A DNA stretch of 64,000 bases from Leguminivora glycinivorella (Eukaryota > Arthropoda > Insecta > Lepidoptera > Tortricidae). The notes beneath the pieces are model-generated. The model was not told where the DNA came from. It saw only the letters and a list, made by a program, of their open reading frames with translations, and ran no database searches. Numbering within the stretch: position 1 is the first letter of the stretch; the number at the start of each line of letters is the position of its first letter. Location of the stretch: the NCBI RefSeq assembly GCF_023078275.1, contig NC_062979.1:24781848-24845847 (forward strand), in the 5' to 3' direction. A program made the position numbers and the translations under genes. Positions 24,901-30,886 of this stretch are shown one piece after another.

Positions 24901-24958
24901 CACTTTCATCCGAGTCTCCGTACCCAATCAAACCGACTAAAGGATTTGTTTTACTCAT
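6940..24958 (-). CDS. FNBP4: Formin-binding protein 4 (two WW domains), complete ten-exon model
   Basis: Exons on the minus strand: 24958-24778, 22410-22276, 21798-21645, 20974-20731, 18482-17667, 16463-16330, 11093-10973, 9907-9770, 7871-7707 and 7035-6940 (TAG at 6940-6942). All have GT donors and AG acceptors. The phases agree at every junction, and the total is 2184 nt, or 727 codons plus stop. The N-terminus MSKTNPLVGLIGYGDSDESD is acidic. WW1 lies at about residues 62-88 (W62, YYW at 74-76, W85, P88). WW2 lies at about 549-575 and is split by an intron. A Lys/Glu-rich middle contains KLGGQIPTELQKM. A polyproline exon, the ELLSFYSDIAELE motif and a short helix ending WQQVADEIHSD follow. 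FNBP4 proteins bind proline-rich formins and splicing-associated proteins through their WW domains, so a nuclear adaptor role is expected. The introns are stuffed with repeats. The family call rests on domain order and motifs, not on a search. Confidence 0.85.
7588..7690 (-). pseudogene. Degenerate tandem copy of FNBP4 exon 9
   Basis: The stretch repeats the 3' two thirds of exon 9 (7871-7707) in order: the Lys/Ser codons read as GATTTCTTCTTCGAAATCTT, the GGTTCCTT-like block, the GGGCCCGTGG-like block and GGTGGATTT. It has many changes and no donor in the right place. It lies directly downstream of exon 9, inside the last intron. Confidence 0.55.
8190..8468 (+). mobile_element. LINE reverse-transcriptase C-terminal fragment, left half
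   Basis: One frame reads YKSQVRPHMEYCCHLWAGAP, a block typical of Jockey/R1-type non-LTR ORF2 downstream of the polymerase. Frame breaks are present. The element is cut at 8468 by the inserted 8469-9163 element and continues at 9164. Confidence 0.65.
8469..9163. mobile_element. 695-bp TIR element with TATAAC-rich subterminal repeats (MULE-like)
   Basis: Left end GGGTGTGTAATGATTAGTAT and right end (inverted) GGGTGCGTATCGATCAATAT, both followed by AACTTTTTTTGRTATA. The flanks both read GTTTGACATG (8459-8468 and 9164-9173), a 10-bp target duplication as in Mutator-like elements. The left half repeats (G)TATAAC/T in one orientation and the right half its complement. The centre holds three copies of a roughly 57-bp unit containing CTAACCTAA. 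No coding capacity. Confidence 0.7.
9164..9490 (+). mobile_element. LINE fragment, right half
   Basis: Continues the LINE of 8190-8468. It reads FDMMPTATFHHRTARHRQGA and later LPRPFRLWNELPVEVFP, the C-terminal signature of Jockey/CR1-like ORF2, then a 3' tail with GGCGGGCCGTATACCTGTTT. With the inserted element and one target-site copy removed, the two halves are contiguous. Confidence 0.65.
9770..9907 (-). CDS. FNBP4: FNBP4 exon 8, polyproline
   Basis: Acceptor TTCCAG, donor CCG/GTAACT, 46 codons, phase 0 on both sides. The reading is almost entirely Pro, Ala and Leu (PPLPPVPPPAAPLPP and similar), the type of sequence WW and SH3 domains bind. The Ala-rich ORFs in other frames here are shadows of this GC-rich exon. 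Confidence 0.75.
10065..10429. repeat. Foldback MITE in FNBP4 intron
   Basis: The outer arms GAATTTTTTGAGATGGTTTT and the following GGCTTTTGCC are repeated inverted at the right end. A second inner inverted pair reads AAAAAGCAACTATCAT and ATGATAGTTGCTTTTT. No ORF. Confidence 0.7.
10646..10972 (-). repeat. Three tandem partial copies of FNBP4 exon 7 and its donor
   Basis: The word GCATATCTCCAT recurs at 10646, 10761, 10882 and, in the real exon, 11003 (period 115-121 bp). Each unit carries the 3' part of exon 7 (reading MEICTTPP then DEPK in the minus frame), the AAG/GTGAGT donor and about 50 bp of intron. No acceptor restoring the frame was found, so the extra copies are probably not spliced in. 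They resemble each other more than they resemble the real exon. Confidence 0.7.
10973..11093 (-). CDS. FNBP4: FNBP4 exon 7, second half of WW2
   Basis: Acceptor TTTGCAG, donor AAG/GTGAGT. It encodes SEGRYRYRREADGFTQWEYP, then an acidic/proline tail. It completes the WW2 domain begun by PAGWSAAF in exon 6 (16463-16330). GC content is far higher than in the surrounding intron. Its 3' part and donor are copied three times downstream (10646-10972). Confidence 0.8.
11100..11950. other. AT-rich FNBP4 intron sequence
   Basis: No gene or repeat boundary recognised. The short minus-strand ORF crossing 11100-11243 is antisense noise. Confidence 0.4.
11954..12174. repeat. Near-perfect foldback MITE
   Basis: Arms of roughly 95 bp (GATCATTCAAACTTTGCATA and so on) are inverted copies with few mismatches around a short centre. 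Confidence 0.8.
12180..12972. other. AT-rich FNBP4 intron sequence
   Basis: No repeat recognised. A short minus reading frame starting MKIEDLRRNLKTG near 12474 ends at a GTAAGA, but its phase does not fit FNBP4 exon 7. Confidence 0.35.
12973..13078. repeat. Palindromic MITE (GGTCGCGCGATAAA family)
   Basis: The arms ATGGTCGCGCGATAAATGAT and its complement enclose GCCGTCCCTATCGCAC. A sister copy is at 18531-18655. The whole unit is a long imperfect palindrome. Confidence 0.75.
13595..14070 (+). repeat. Tandem pair plus retroposon-like tail
   Basis: Two units of about 150 bp share GTGTCGCCATCTAGT, then ACATCGANCGAAAGAATTCT, then CACACGAGATGGCGCGC. They are followed by a tail reading AAATCGTCAGAGCGGTTTCC and then AAATAAATAAATAAAT, which looks like an RTE/SINE 3' end. 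Confidence 0.5.
14325..14741. repeat. Inverted-repeat element with TTTGCGCTGTGCG ends
   Basis: AAATTTGCGCTGTGCGTCGC at 14325 is matched inverted by GCAACGCACAGCGCAAATTT at 14722. No ORF. Boundaries outside the arms were not resolved. Confidence 0.45.
15110..15265 (+). mobile_element. LINE/SINE 3' tail
   Basis: Reads GACCGGTAGAGAATGCCTCA then GGCATTAA, then TTTTGTGCAATAAAGTTTAA ATAAATAAG. A related tail is at 53100-53185. Confidence 0.5.
15266..16060. other. AT-rich FNBP4 intron sequence
   Basis: Nothing convincing, apart from a small hairpin at 15968-16032 formed by GCGTACCCCAACGGTGTAAT and ATGGCACTGGGGTACG. Confidence 0.35.
16068..16212. repeat. MITE with TATCGTCACTACTTTTAAAA ends
   Basis: Inverted ends of about 20 bp flank a 145-bp body containing GCGTGAGATACGAG in complement. 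The same element is present, opposite strand, at 35917-36062. Confidence 0.7.
16330..16463 (-). CDS. FNBP4: FNBP4 exon 6, first half of WW2
   Basis: Acceptor TCTGTAG, donor CTGAG/GTACGT, phase 0 in and 2 out. Very GC- and Ala-rich (GYWRRWVAAGAAALRG). It ends with GWSAAFLR, the opening Trp of the second WW domain. Confidence 0.75.
16500..16950. repeat. Element with repeated CCGAATATTCGG words
   Basis: Both ends are dense in CCGAATA/TATTCGG (for example TATTCGGTATTCGGC and CCGAATGTTCGG), with plain AT-rich sequence between. Probably a MITE whose ends carry many copies of one palindromic site. Confidence 0.5.
16960..17470 (+). mobile_element. RTE-type LINE ORF C-terminal fragment
   Basis: Readings include LIYGCEAWTL, then KILGPIKRDDGTWRIRRNAE, SHRLRWFGHLLRMGEDRDAK and GRPTGGRPVGRPRYRWGD. 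This is the characteristic end of RTE/BovB-like ORF2. At least one frameshift lies near 17090. It is on the plus strand in FNBP4 intron 5, opposite to the gene. Confidence 0.75.
17667..18482 (-). CDS. FNBP4: FNBP4 exon 5, large charged middle exon
   Basis: Acceptor TTTTAG, donor GGCAG/GTCAGT, 272 codons, phase 0 on both sides. Rich in Lys, Glu, Asp and Ser with predicted disorder. A proline cluster (PPLPPVPPP) sits about one third of the way from its C-terminal end. It ends with EVQPCQVPPVQEMLIQWQ. Confidence 0.8.
18531..18655. repeat. Palindromic MITE, sister of 12973-13078
   Basis: AGCACGGGAAGCATGGACGC and its complement close a palindrome that includes CAGGCCGTCCCTATCGCACT. It lies just upstream of FNBP4 exon 5 in intron 4. 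Confidence 0.8.
19020..19565 (-). repeat. Dispersed GGTTCCGTAG repeat, full copy
   Basis: Reverse-orientation counterpart of 4775-5316, co-linear over its whole length, including the C-run and the ACGGACGGACGGAC microsatellite. Confidence 0.75.
19566..20285. other. AT-rich FNBP4 intron sequence
   Basis: No gene or bounded repeat recognised. Confidence 0.35.
20290..20560 (-). mobile_element. tRNA-headed SINE
   Basis: On the minus strand it starts with an A-box-like GGCTCAGTCGGTACTG and a B box GGTTCGAATCCCGG, then GGGCATTTGTGTGATGAGCA and a tail ending in a TAAA-type run. Related copies are at 31890-33240 (interrupted), 36742-36895 and 43390-43500. It is not a functional tRNA gene. Confidence 0.75.
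20731..20974 (-). CDS. FNBP4: FNBP4 exon 4, Pro/Lys-rich
   Basis: Acceptor TTTCACAG, donor AAG/GTACTG, phase 2 in and 0 out. Acidic start (SDSESNDEDTPAKPPKPA), then a basic stretch and YGPALPSNQNYTVPIGPELP. Confidence 0.75.
21120..21345 (-). repeat. Dispersed repeat (hairpin-ended family), minus copy
   Basis: Contains CCGAACGGATGAACCGATTT and ATGGCGCGGTCGGCGG, matching in complement the copies at 28520-28676 and 57800-57965. CA/TG microsatellite inside. Confidence 0.55.
21815..21990 (+). repeat. Dispersed repeat, CGTCTTTCACGGC family
   Basis: TGTGTGTTTGTTTGTCCGTC TTTCACAGCAAAACGGAGCA and later GTGAAGCCGTGGGC are shared with 33245-33402. It abuts FNBP4 exon 3. Confidence 0.55.
22276..22410 (-). 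CDS. FNBP4: FNBP4 exon 2, first WW domain
   Basis: Acceptor TTTTCACAG, donor CAG/GTAAAA, phase 1 in and 1 out. It encodes WSACYDESSGFTYYWNQHTN then AVTWDAPQEY. This has the two signature Trp (23 residues apart), the aromatic triplet and the closing Pro of a WW fold. Confidence 0.85.
22569..22866. repeat. MITE with ATACGTGCAGCT ends
   Basis: TAATACGTGCAGCT at the left and AGCTGCACGTATTA at the right are inverted. TTGATCAA-containing inner words are also inverted. About 300 bp, no ORF, in FNBP4 intron 1. Confidence 0.55.
23390..24690 (-). mobile_element. 5'-truncated non-LTR retrotransposon
   Basis: An intact 292-residue reading (24688-23810) starts inside the reverse transcriptase with LFIIYINNLP and the catalytic YADD box. 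It continues through LGITIDTSFSWQEHI and KYGIVLWGHSSKAQ and ends near a run of ATAAATAAATAAATAA. The 3' UTR runs to about 23390 with GCAATAAATT. This is a Jockey/CR1-type ORF2 C-terminal half, truncated at its 5' end as is usual for LINEs. It lies in FNBP4 intron 1, same strand as the gene, about 90 bp from exon 1. The open frame suggests a fairly recent insertion. Confidence 0.75.
24778..24958 (-). CDS. FNBP4: FNBP4 exon 1 with start codon
   Basis: ATG at 24958-24956, in TTACAATG context. Donor TG/GTAAGTG ends the exon at 24778, phase 1. The acidic DSDESDDDSPKP is followed by a Pro/His-rich stretch. Confidence 0.8.
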
Positions 24959-25360
24959 TGTAACTTATCAAAAAGAGGCTCACTATAGAGAATAACCAAT
25001 AAACACACAAGTTTTAGCGATTTGATTAATTTTGCAAAACATTTCTCACAATTCGCACTGACTCAAGCGTGATTTTTTGACAATTAATTTACTTGACAAT
25101 AGATGACAGCTTAAGGCAATAGACAAAGAATATTGTCACGCCACAATTTTACAAAATGCGACTACGAAAATTAACTGCGTAGACATCTTTTCTTATTAAC
25201 TTGTGTTAAGGTTCAATTTGATCAACTTCTATTTTAAAGTTTACAAAGCATACTTTTGACACGGCAAATAAAACCATAGGCTCGATTAAGTTTTTTTTAA
25301 ACTAGCATGGATACGTTCGGAAACTAGTGTCGACAAATGAGAAAGGGAATGTTTTTACCA
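24959..25360. promoter_or_regulatory. Probable FNBP4 promoter and 5' UTR region
   Basis: Non-coding AT-rich sequence immediately upstream of the FNBP4 ATG and free of recognised repeats. No TATA box stands out. Assigned by position only. Confidence 0.3.
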
Positions 25361-25364
25361 ATTT

Positions 25365-26195
25365 ACAAATACTACGCGGACGTCCGTCGTCGCGCGACCC
25401 GCGGCCGGGGATCTGGACAATGAATATACACTTAAGCTAGGAACATACTACGTGGACGTCCGTCGTAAATCGACCGCGACCGCGACCGATCAGTGTGCAC
25501 GGAACAAAACATCCAGCGAGCCAGATAGCTAGGAACACACTACGCGGACGTCCGTCGTGAATCGACCGCGGACGGGAATCTGGACAATGAAATTACACAT
25601 AAGCACATAACCGTGCAAACTATCGGTCGACGGACGTGGACGTGGCCTTGAGCGCATGGACGTCCGTTCGAAATCTGGCTCGCTGGATGTTTTGTTCCGT
25701 GCACACTGATCGGTCGCGGTCGCGGTCGATTTACGACGGACGTCCGTGTAGTATGTTCCTAGCTGATTTCTTCGATCGGACGTCCATGCGCTCAAGGCCA
25801 CGTCCACGTCCGTCGACCGATAGTTTGCACGGTTAAAGTTAGGAGCACACTACGCGGACGTCCGTCGTAAATCGACCGCGGACGGGAATCTGGACAATGA
25901 AATTACACATAACCGTGCAAACTATCGGTCGACGGACGCGGACGTGGCCTAGAGCGCACGGACGTCCGATCGAAATCTGGCTCGCTGGATGTTTTGTTCC
26001 GTGCACACTGATCGGTCGCGTCCGCGGTCGATTTACGACGGACGTCCGCGTAGTGTGTTCCTAGCTTAAGTGTACTTATACTACTTATATTCATTGTCCA
26101 GATCCCCGTCCGCGGTCGATCGACGACGGACGTCCGCGTAGTATGTTCCTAGCTTTAACCGTGCAAACTATCGGTCGACGGACGTGGACGTGTAA
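25365..26195. repeat. CGTCCG-rich multi-palindrome element cluster
   Basis: The words ACTACGCGGACGTCCGTCGT, CGATCAGTGTGCACGGAACA and TATCGGTCGACGGACGTGGA recur several times in both orientations. Arms repeatedly begin TAGGAACA and end with TGTTCCTA. It looks like nested or rearranged copies of one foldback transposon. ORFs here are by-products of the repeat. Confidence 0.65.
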
Positions 26196-26225
26196 TATAT
26201 TCATTCTAGATTTCAATGTATGGGC

Positions 26226-26357
26226 TGTAGTGTGCACTGTACGTTACACACACCTTCACGTAATCTCTCTATATATTCCGTAGCTTAAGGTTCATATTTC
26301 AGTAATATATCATACATTCAACCAACAAGTTGTTTCCATCAACGCTCCTCCTTTACA
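26226..26357 (+). mobile_element. LTR, left copy (132 bp)
   Basis: Begins TGTAGTGTGCACTGTACG and ends CTCCTCCTTTACA. Identical over all 132 bp to 60802-60933. Preceded by gggc, the same four bases that follow the right copy. Confidence 0.8.
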
Positions 26358-26376
26358 TGGCGATCCTGCCAGTGCG
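26358..26376 (+). promoter_or_regulatory. Primer-binding site next to left LTR
   Basis: TGGCGATCCTGCCAGTG starts directly after the terminal CA. It begins TGG, as expected for pairing with the CCA end of a tRNA primer. Confidence 0.6.
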
Positions 26377-26720
26377 GCCTTGTGCTGCACTGGCAGCGCG
26401 CTGCGCTTGCCAGTCAAGGTTGTGAAGTGAAATAAATATAAGTAAAACATTTCGGACATTAATAAATTTGCGCGTAAGTGACACTGTGTGGAGACAAAAA
26501 AAAAACAAATGAACAGTTTTGTCAGGACTTGGAAAGTGAAATAACAGTGAAGGTCATAAATTTTACAACAACGGACACTCGAAACGTAATTAAAAAGTGA
26601 TTTTAAAATGGACTAAATTTCATCATTTTCATCTTAAATTAAAATTGAAATATCTCCTGCCGAGAGCAAAGTTTTTAAGAATATGGAGCAGCAGGGAGTT
26701 GTTGGTGTCCTTGGTCGAGC

Positions 26721-26828
26721 ATGGCGTCTGGAGGTCCAAGGATAGCAGCAGAAGAAAGTGAAGGTTGTGGTTGTGATAAAACAAAAGTGAAATGTGAGGT
26801 TTGCAAAAGTGTACACGAATTACTGTAG
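26721..26828 (+). CDS. Short Cys-rich reading after the LTR leader
   Basis: ATG 363 nt after the LTR opens 35 codons, MASGGPRIAAEESEGCGCDK then TKVKCEVCKSVHELL. It stops at a TAG that overlaps a possible donor (GTAGGTAC), so it could be a first coding exon. The Cys pattern CGC...CEVC suggests metal binding. I do not recognise it. It may be the start of a structural gene of the LTR element or have no function. Confidence 0.3.
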   Translation: MASGGPRIAAEESEGCGCDKTKVKCEVCKSVHELL

Positions 26829-27196
26829 GTACAAACTTTTTTTTCTCATTCTTAGTGAAGCAGTTTCCTTTATTTTTCTTTTAGTTTATAAAGTTTAGTT
26901 TTAAAGTTCTTTTACTTCTACAATGTTATAACTGCCGCTTGATGAAAAAAAAAACTTATATGGTTAAAAAGTTGATCTTTAATCTGTTACGAGAAAAAGA
27001 AATATTATTGACTACACCTGTTAATTTTATTGCATAAAAACGCGGATTTCTTTTATTAATTTCTTATTGTTTTCTAACATACATTTGATAATTTCATATT
27101 AAATACTAAATTTCATATAATAGTTACTCAGCATACTTTTATACCTAGCAAATATGGCATATATGACGGCGGCGCGTGTACTCCTTATAGGGATTG

Positions 27197-27640
27197 CCCT
27201 AGTAGCATTTTGAGTTGGCTGTTTGTTGGGCCTTTGTCCGCCTTTAGGTTGGCCAACCGTCCGGCGTGTCACCCCTAGGAATAGAAGGACCAACGGTAGA
27301 ATCAACAAGGGGCCAACTACGTCGGGCCAACTGCGTATTTATAGAAGAGGCCCTACCGTTGGCTAAACGTTATTTATTCAACTCTTAAACAAGTTGGGCC
27401 CACGTTGAAGATCCTACGTAGGGCCCTCACTCGATTTTCCTCGTAGGGCCTTTAAAACATATCCGACGAAGGCCCTACCTAATAGTTACAGCTGTTGGCC
27501 CTCAGTTTCTTTTGCATACATAGGGCCTTTCAGGTAGTAACTTCGGAGGCCCTACGGAATGGTAATAGCTGAAGGGCCATCACTTGATTATCAACGTAGG
27601 GCCTTATAAACATCTCTGTCGGAGGGCCTACGTTAGGGTC
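27197..27640. repeat. Left subterminal GGCCC array
   Basis: About fifteen GGCCC/GGGCC words in some 440 bp, usually within GTAGGGCC, GTTGGCCC or their complements. This is unlike the AT-rich surroundings. Confidence 0.6.
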
Positions 27641-27821
27641 TCTCAGGGTGCCTGTCCACTGGAGCGGAGCGAGGTAGCGGAGCTGTGAGCGAGGTAAAAA
27701 TCTACCAATAGAATATCAGGAGCGGAGATTTTATGATATTCAATTGGTGGATTTTTACCTCGCTCACCGCTCCGCTGCCTCGCTCCACTCCAGTGGACAG
27801 GCTCCCTGAGAGACCCTAACG
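27631..27821. repeat. Foldback MITE, CGTTAGGGTCTCTC ends
   Basis: Arms of about 85 bp (GTCCACTGGAGCGGAGCGAG and so on) are inverted around a short AT-rich loop. Confidence 0.75.
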
Positions 27822-27873
27822 TACACAGGCACCCTCAAGCGATTCCTTCGGAGACCCTATGTCGCACCTTAAA

Positions 27874-27937
27874 TTAGAATTGTACCGACCTAATTCTCAT
27901 ACAAGTTGTATGAACATTAGGTCGGTACAATTCTAAA
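27874..27937. repeat. Short palindrome
   Basis: TTAGAATTGTACCGACCTAA and its complement are separated by about 20 bp. Confidence 0.65.
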
Positions 27938-27966
27938 AGTGATAAGGAATTTCAGAAAATGGGTAC

Positions 27967-28090
27967 AGTCACGGACTTTAATTGTGGATCCATTTCTAGC
28001 TCATTTTATACTGGATACGACATAGCTTAACTATGAAATAACAAAGTTATAATGGCCTCTAAATGGCTCAACAATTAAAGTCCGTGAGTG
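27967..28090. repeat. TA-flanked MITE
   Basis: CAGTCACGGACTTTAATTGT and, inverted at the right end, CACTCACGGACTTTAATTGT (one mismatch) flank about 84 bp. TA lies on both sides. Tc1/mariner-type MITE. Confidence 0.6.
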
Positions 28091-28385
28091 TACAACCAAT
28101 TAGCGTAAGATGTTAAAATAAATAGGTCTGTATCAGTTTTATGACTATAATTAAGTTTAAAAATGTGTACACCAGTGTGAAATGACATACGTATTAAAGA
28201 AAGAGTACAACACAATATAATAAGTACACTGGTAACAATTTGGTGATAACAGGTGGTAATAGGCTACTTGACCCTTTTTAAAGTCTCTCATGCACCAGCT
28301 AGGGCATTTATAAAATGTATCAAATCCCACAATTCCTTGCGCGCTTGTGAGAAGTGTCAACAAGAAGGTGTATATATTGGAAGAA

Positions 28386-30039
28386 CTATGTAGCCATATT
28401 CATCTGAATTATTTCTTGTATCACAGCATCAGTAGCGTTGGTTGCAACCTGGTTCAACCGCACTGCGTCTATAAAAGATGTAAATACATATGCAATTAGC
28501 TACGTAATTTCCGTAAATTTTATTAAATAATGAGACAGCTGGGGTCAGTTGGGACAAGCAAGATTAATCTAAATTGGAGGTTCATCCGTTCGGGAGCTAC
28601 GATGCCACAGACAGACACACACACAGACAGACACGTCAAACTTATAACACCCCGTCGTTTTTGCGTCGGGGGTTAAAAATACCTCAAACCAGTATGAGCA
28701 AAATACAAATTGCATTATACTAATTACACATGGCCTTGCCATAAGGACCCTCTAGCCATGGATGGTCACATATGACAATGTAATAAGTGTAATAACTAAT
28801 AATAATAGATGACATACCAAAAGTTTTCTGTTCTCGGCATTTATCCACTTTTCGGTATCAATCAAATCCTTGCTGTCCTCACATGGCAATGTTCTTTCCC
28901 CTGGCAGTGAATGTTCCATCGAGACAGAAGATGATCGCACCCTATTTAATATCTCATTCTGTGCGATTTGCATCTCTTTCAAGTCAGCTTCAATTCGAGC
29001 TAAGTGCTTAGCTATGACATCTGAAATCAATATAATAATATAATGTTAGCAAATATTTACTTTAGGTATGCAAATATACAACTGGGTAGTAAGGTAAAAA
29101 TACAAATGTACCTTCTAACAGTTATGAATGACACTAAGAGTTTAACTCCTCTCACCTAAGGCTTGTGAATTTGGCTTCTCATTTATAAAAAATGGTGTTA
29201 TTGTAAAGTCTAGGTTATCCAGGCCACCTGAAAATAAAAAGATTTTTAAATTAGGTGATCATAATTAAGTAGTCATAAATACTATTAACCTACTTATCCT
29301 TAAAAGACCATATTCTTATCAAGTCTTAAACAGAATGAAACTGCAGACTGACTCGTAAACGTTTAAAAGAACTGTATTACTAGTCATCATGCATACTTGA
29401 TGCAAAAACTCACAAGTTTAAAAATAATGATAATCTATGAAAATGATATCATCATCAAGACTGATCATCCTAATACATGCCATAAAATATTTATTTTTAA
29501 CTTATGTTGGGTGTAGGTAGTAAAACATACTCACTTGGACTTTGCAGAAGCTGTGACATTTCACTGTCTGTAGTCTTTGCAGAGCTTTCCTTGAAATCTT
29601 CACGTTTGCTCAGATCTGTATCATCATCACTTTTGTTCAGTTCTGTATACACCGGTCTAGAGTGTTGCTCTTGGGATTTTGAGCTAACAGGTGTAGATTG
29701 CACCGAAGAAGTTACTTGCTTCCGATAAGTCCTATTTTTTTCATCAGTATAAGCCTCATAATCATCATCACTATAAACAGTAGGTATGTTTATTTGATTT
29801 TTCACCTGTGAAAGTAATCTCTTGTAATAATATGCCTTAATACTAGTTTTTTTTTTGTAAGTTGTGACAAGATATCTCAATAACACAAACATCTAAAAGT
29901 AATTTTGTTAGCACAGATACAGAGTGACCGCTCAAAAGTGCCACGAAAATCCAGACTCTGCTGAACTTACTTGGCTGCAAACTTGGTCATCAATTTTTGG
30001 GGCGGCCACAGACATCGCTGCTTCCCGGGTGTCAGCCAT
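28386..30039 (-). CDS. Unrecognised five-exon gene, 225 codons
   Basis: Exons: 30039-29971 (start MADTREAAMSVAAPKIDDQV), 29805-29535, 29227-29156, 29020-28818 and 28448-28386 (TAG at 28386-28388). Donors are GTAAGT, GTGAGT, GTGAGA and GTATGT. Phases agree at every junction and the total is 226 codons including the stop. The middle is acidic and Ser/Thr-rich (VYSDDDYEAYTDEKN). The C-terminal third looks like a helix or coiled coil (HLARIEADLKEMQIAQNEIL). If exon 4 is not spliced, it reads on into a hydrophobic tail (VCHLLLLVITLITLSYVTI) and stops at 28752, which would make a tail-anchored protein. I do not recognise the family. The gene is divergent from the THAP transposase, with about 850 bp between the start codons, inside the candidate giant element. 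Confidence 0.55.
28520..28676 (+). repeat. Dispersed hairpin-ended repeat, 3' part
   Basis: Ends with ACACCCCGTCGTTTTTGCGT CGGGGGTTAA as at positions 1-36. It lies inside the last intron of the 28386-30039 gene. Confidence 0.6.
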
Positions 30040-30082
30040 TCTTCAGCAAACTCAACGACGCTATACATGCCGCTACACAGAA

Positions 30083-30886
30083 AATAAGGGACGTGCCTCG
30101 CTGTGTAGACCCACACTATTGTATTGTTAGAGGTTATTGTCATGTATCACACACTAAAACCGAAAAAACCCGTTAATAGAGTCGAAAACACATTATTAAC
30201 ACGCGACGCCATGACCGCCATGTATTAAACGTGCACACGCGATTGTACGGAGCAAGGTGACGCGTCGGATGTACATGTGAATAGCAAAAAACTGCAATTT
30301 GATTCGCGTCATGTGGCGTGTAATAATGTATTTCCACCTTAATGTTATTCATTACAACTTAAATGAAGGCACCATAATATATCATTGATTACTCATTACG
30401 CAGAAATCATAACAGAGCACACTAATATAGATACTTAAAATAACATTCGTGGTAGCCAAAAATATCATCTTGACTTACCTGATCACTGAATGTTGACGCC
30501 AAATACGAGAAATTTCCCTTGCTTTACTAATTGCTCACATCACCAAAGAAAATACACCGGTGCCGGTGCAAGCGACGCCACCAACAGTCTTTGGAAACTC
30601 TTATATAAGAAATGATTGTATGGCGTTCGGGTTCTCAACGTGTCAACATAGAGACATCATAACACATTACTGGCAACACTGGTTATTTTGATGTCATAAT
30701 TGTCAACCAGGCCATAAAAAAAAATAATTCATAAATGTCATTATGGCGGCATTTCAAATTTAATTTTACTTCAATTTTACAATCTTTTGTCTTTTTATTT
30801 TATAATCATATTTTTTTTATTTTATAAGTAATCTTATGTAGGTATGAATCACACTCATTTGTAACTCGTTGCTGTAAAACAGTGAA
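30083..30886. promoter_or_regulatory. Divergent promoter region
   Basis: Lies between the minus-strand gene and the plus-strand THAP gene. A GATCAG/GTAAGTC donor on the minus strand near 30479 and an acceptor TTTTCTGTGTAG near 30084 suggest a non-coding first exon for the left gene. TCATTATGGCGGCAT lies at about 30739. Assigned by position and splice signals only. Confidence 0.35.

Noticed and set aside
25529..26094. ORFs across the CGTCCG cluster
   Set aside because: The same peptide appears on both strands because the DNA is palindromic. This is repeat by-product.
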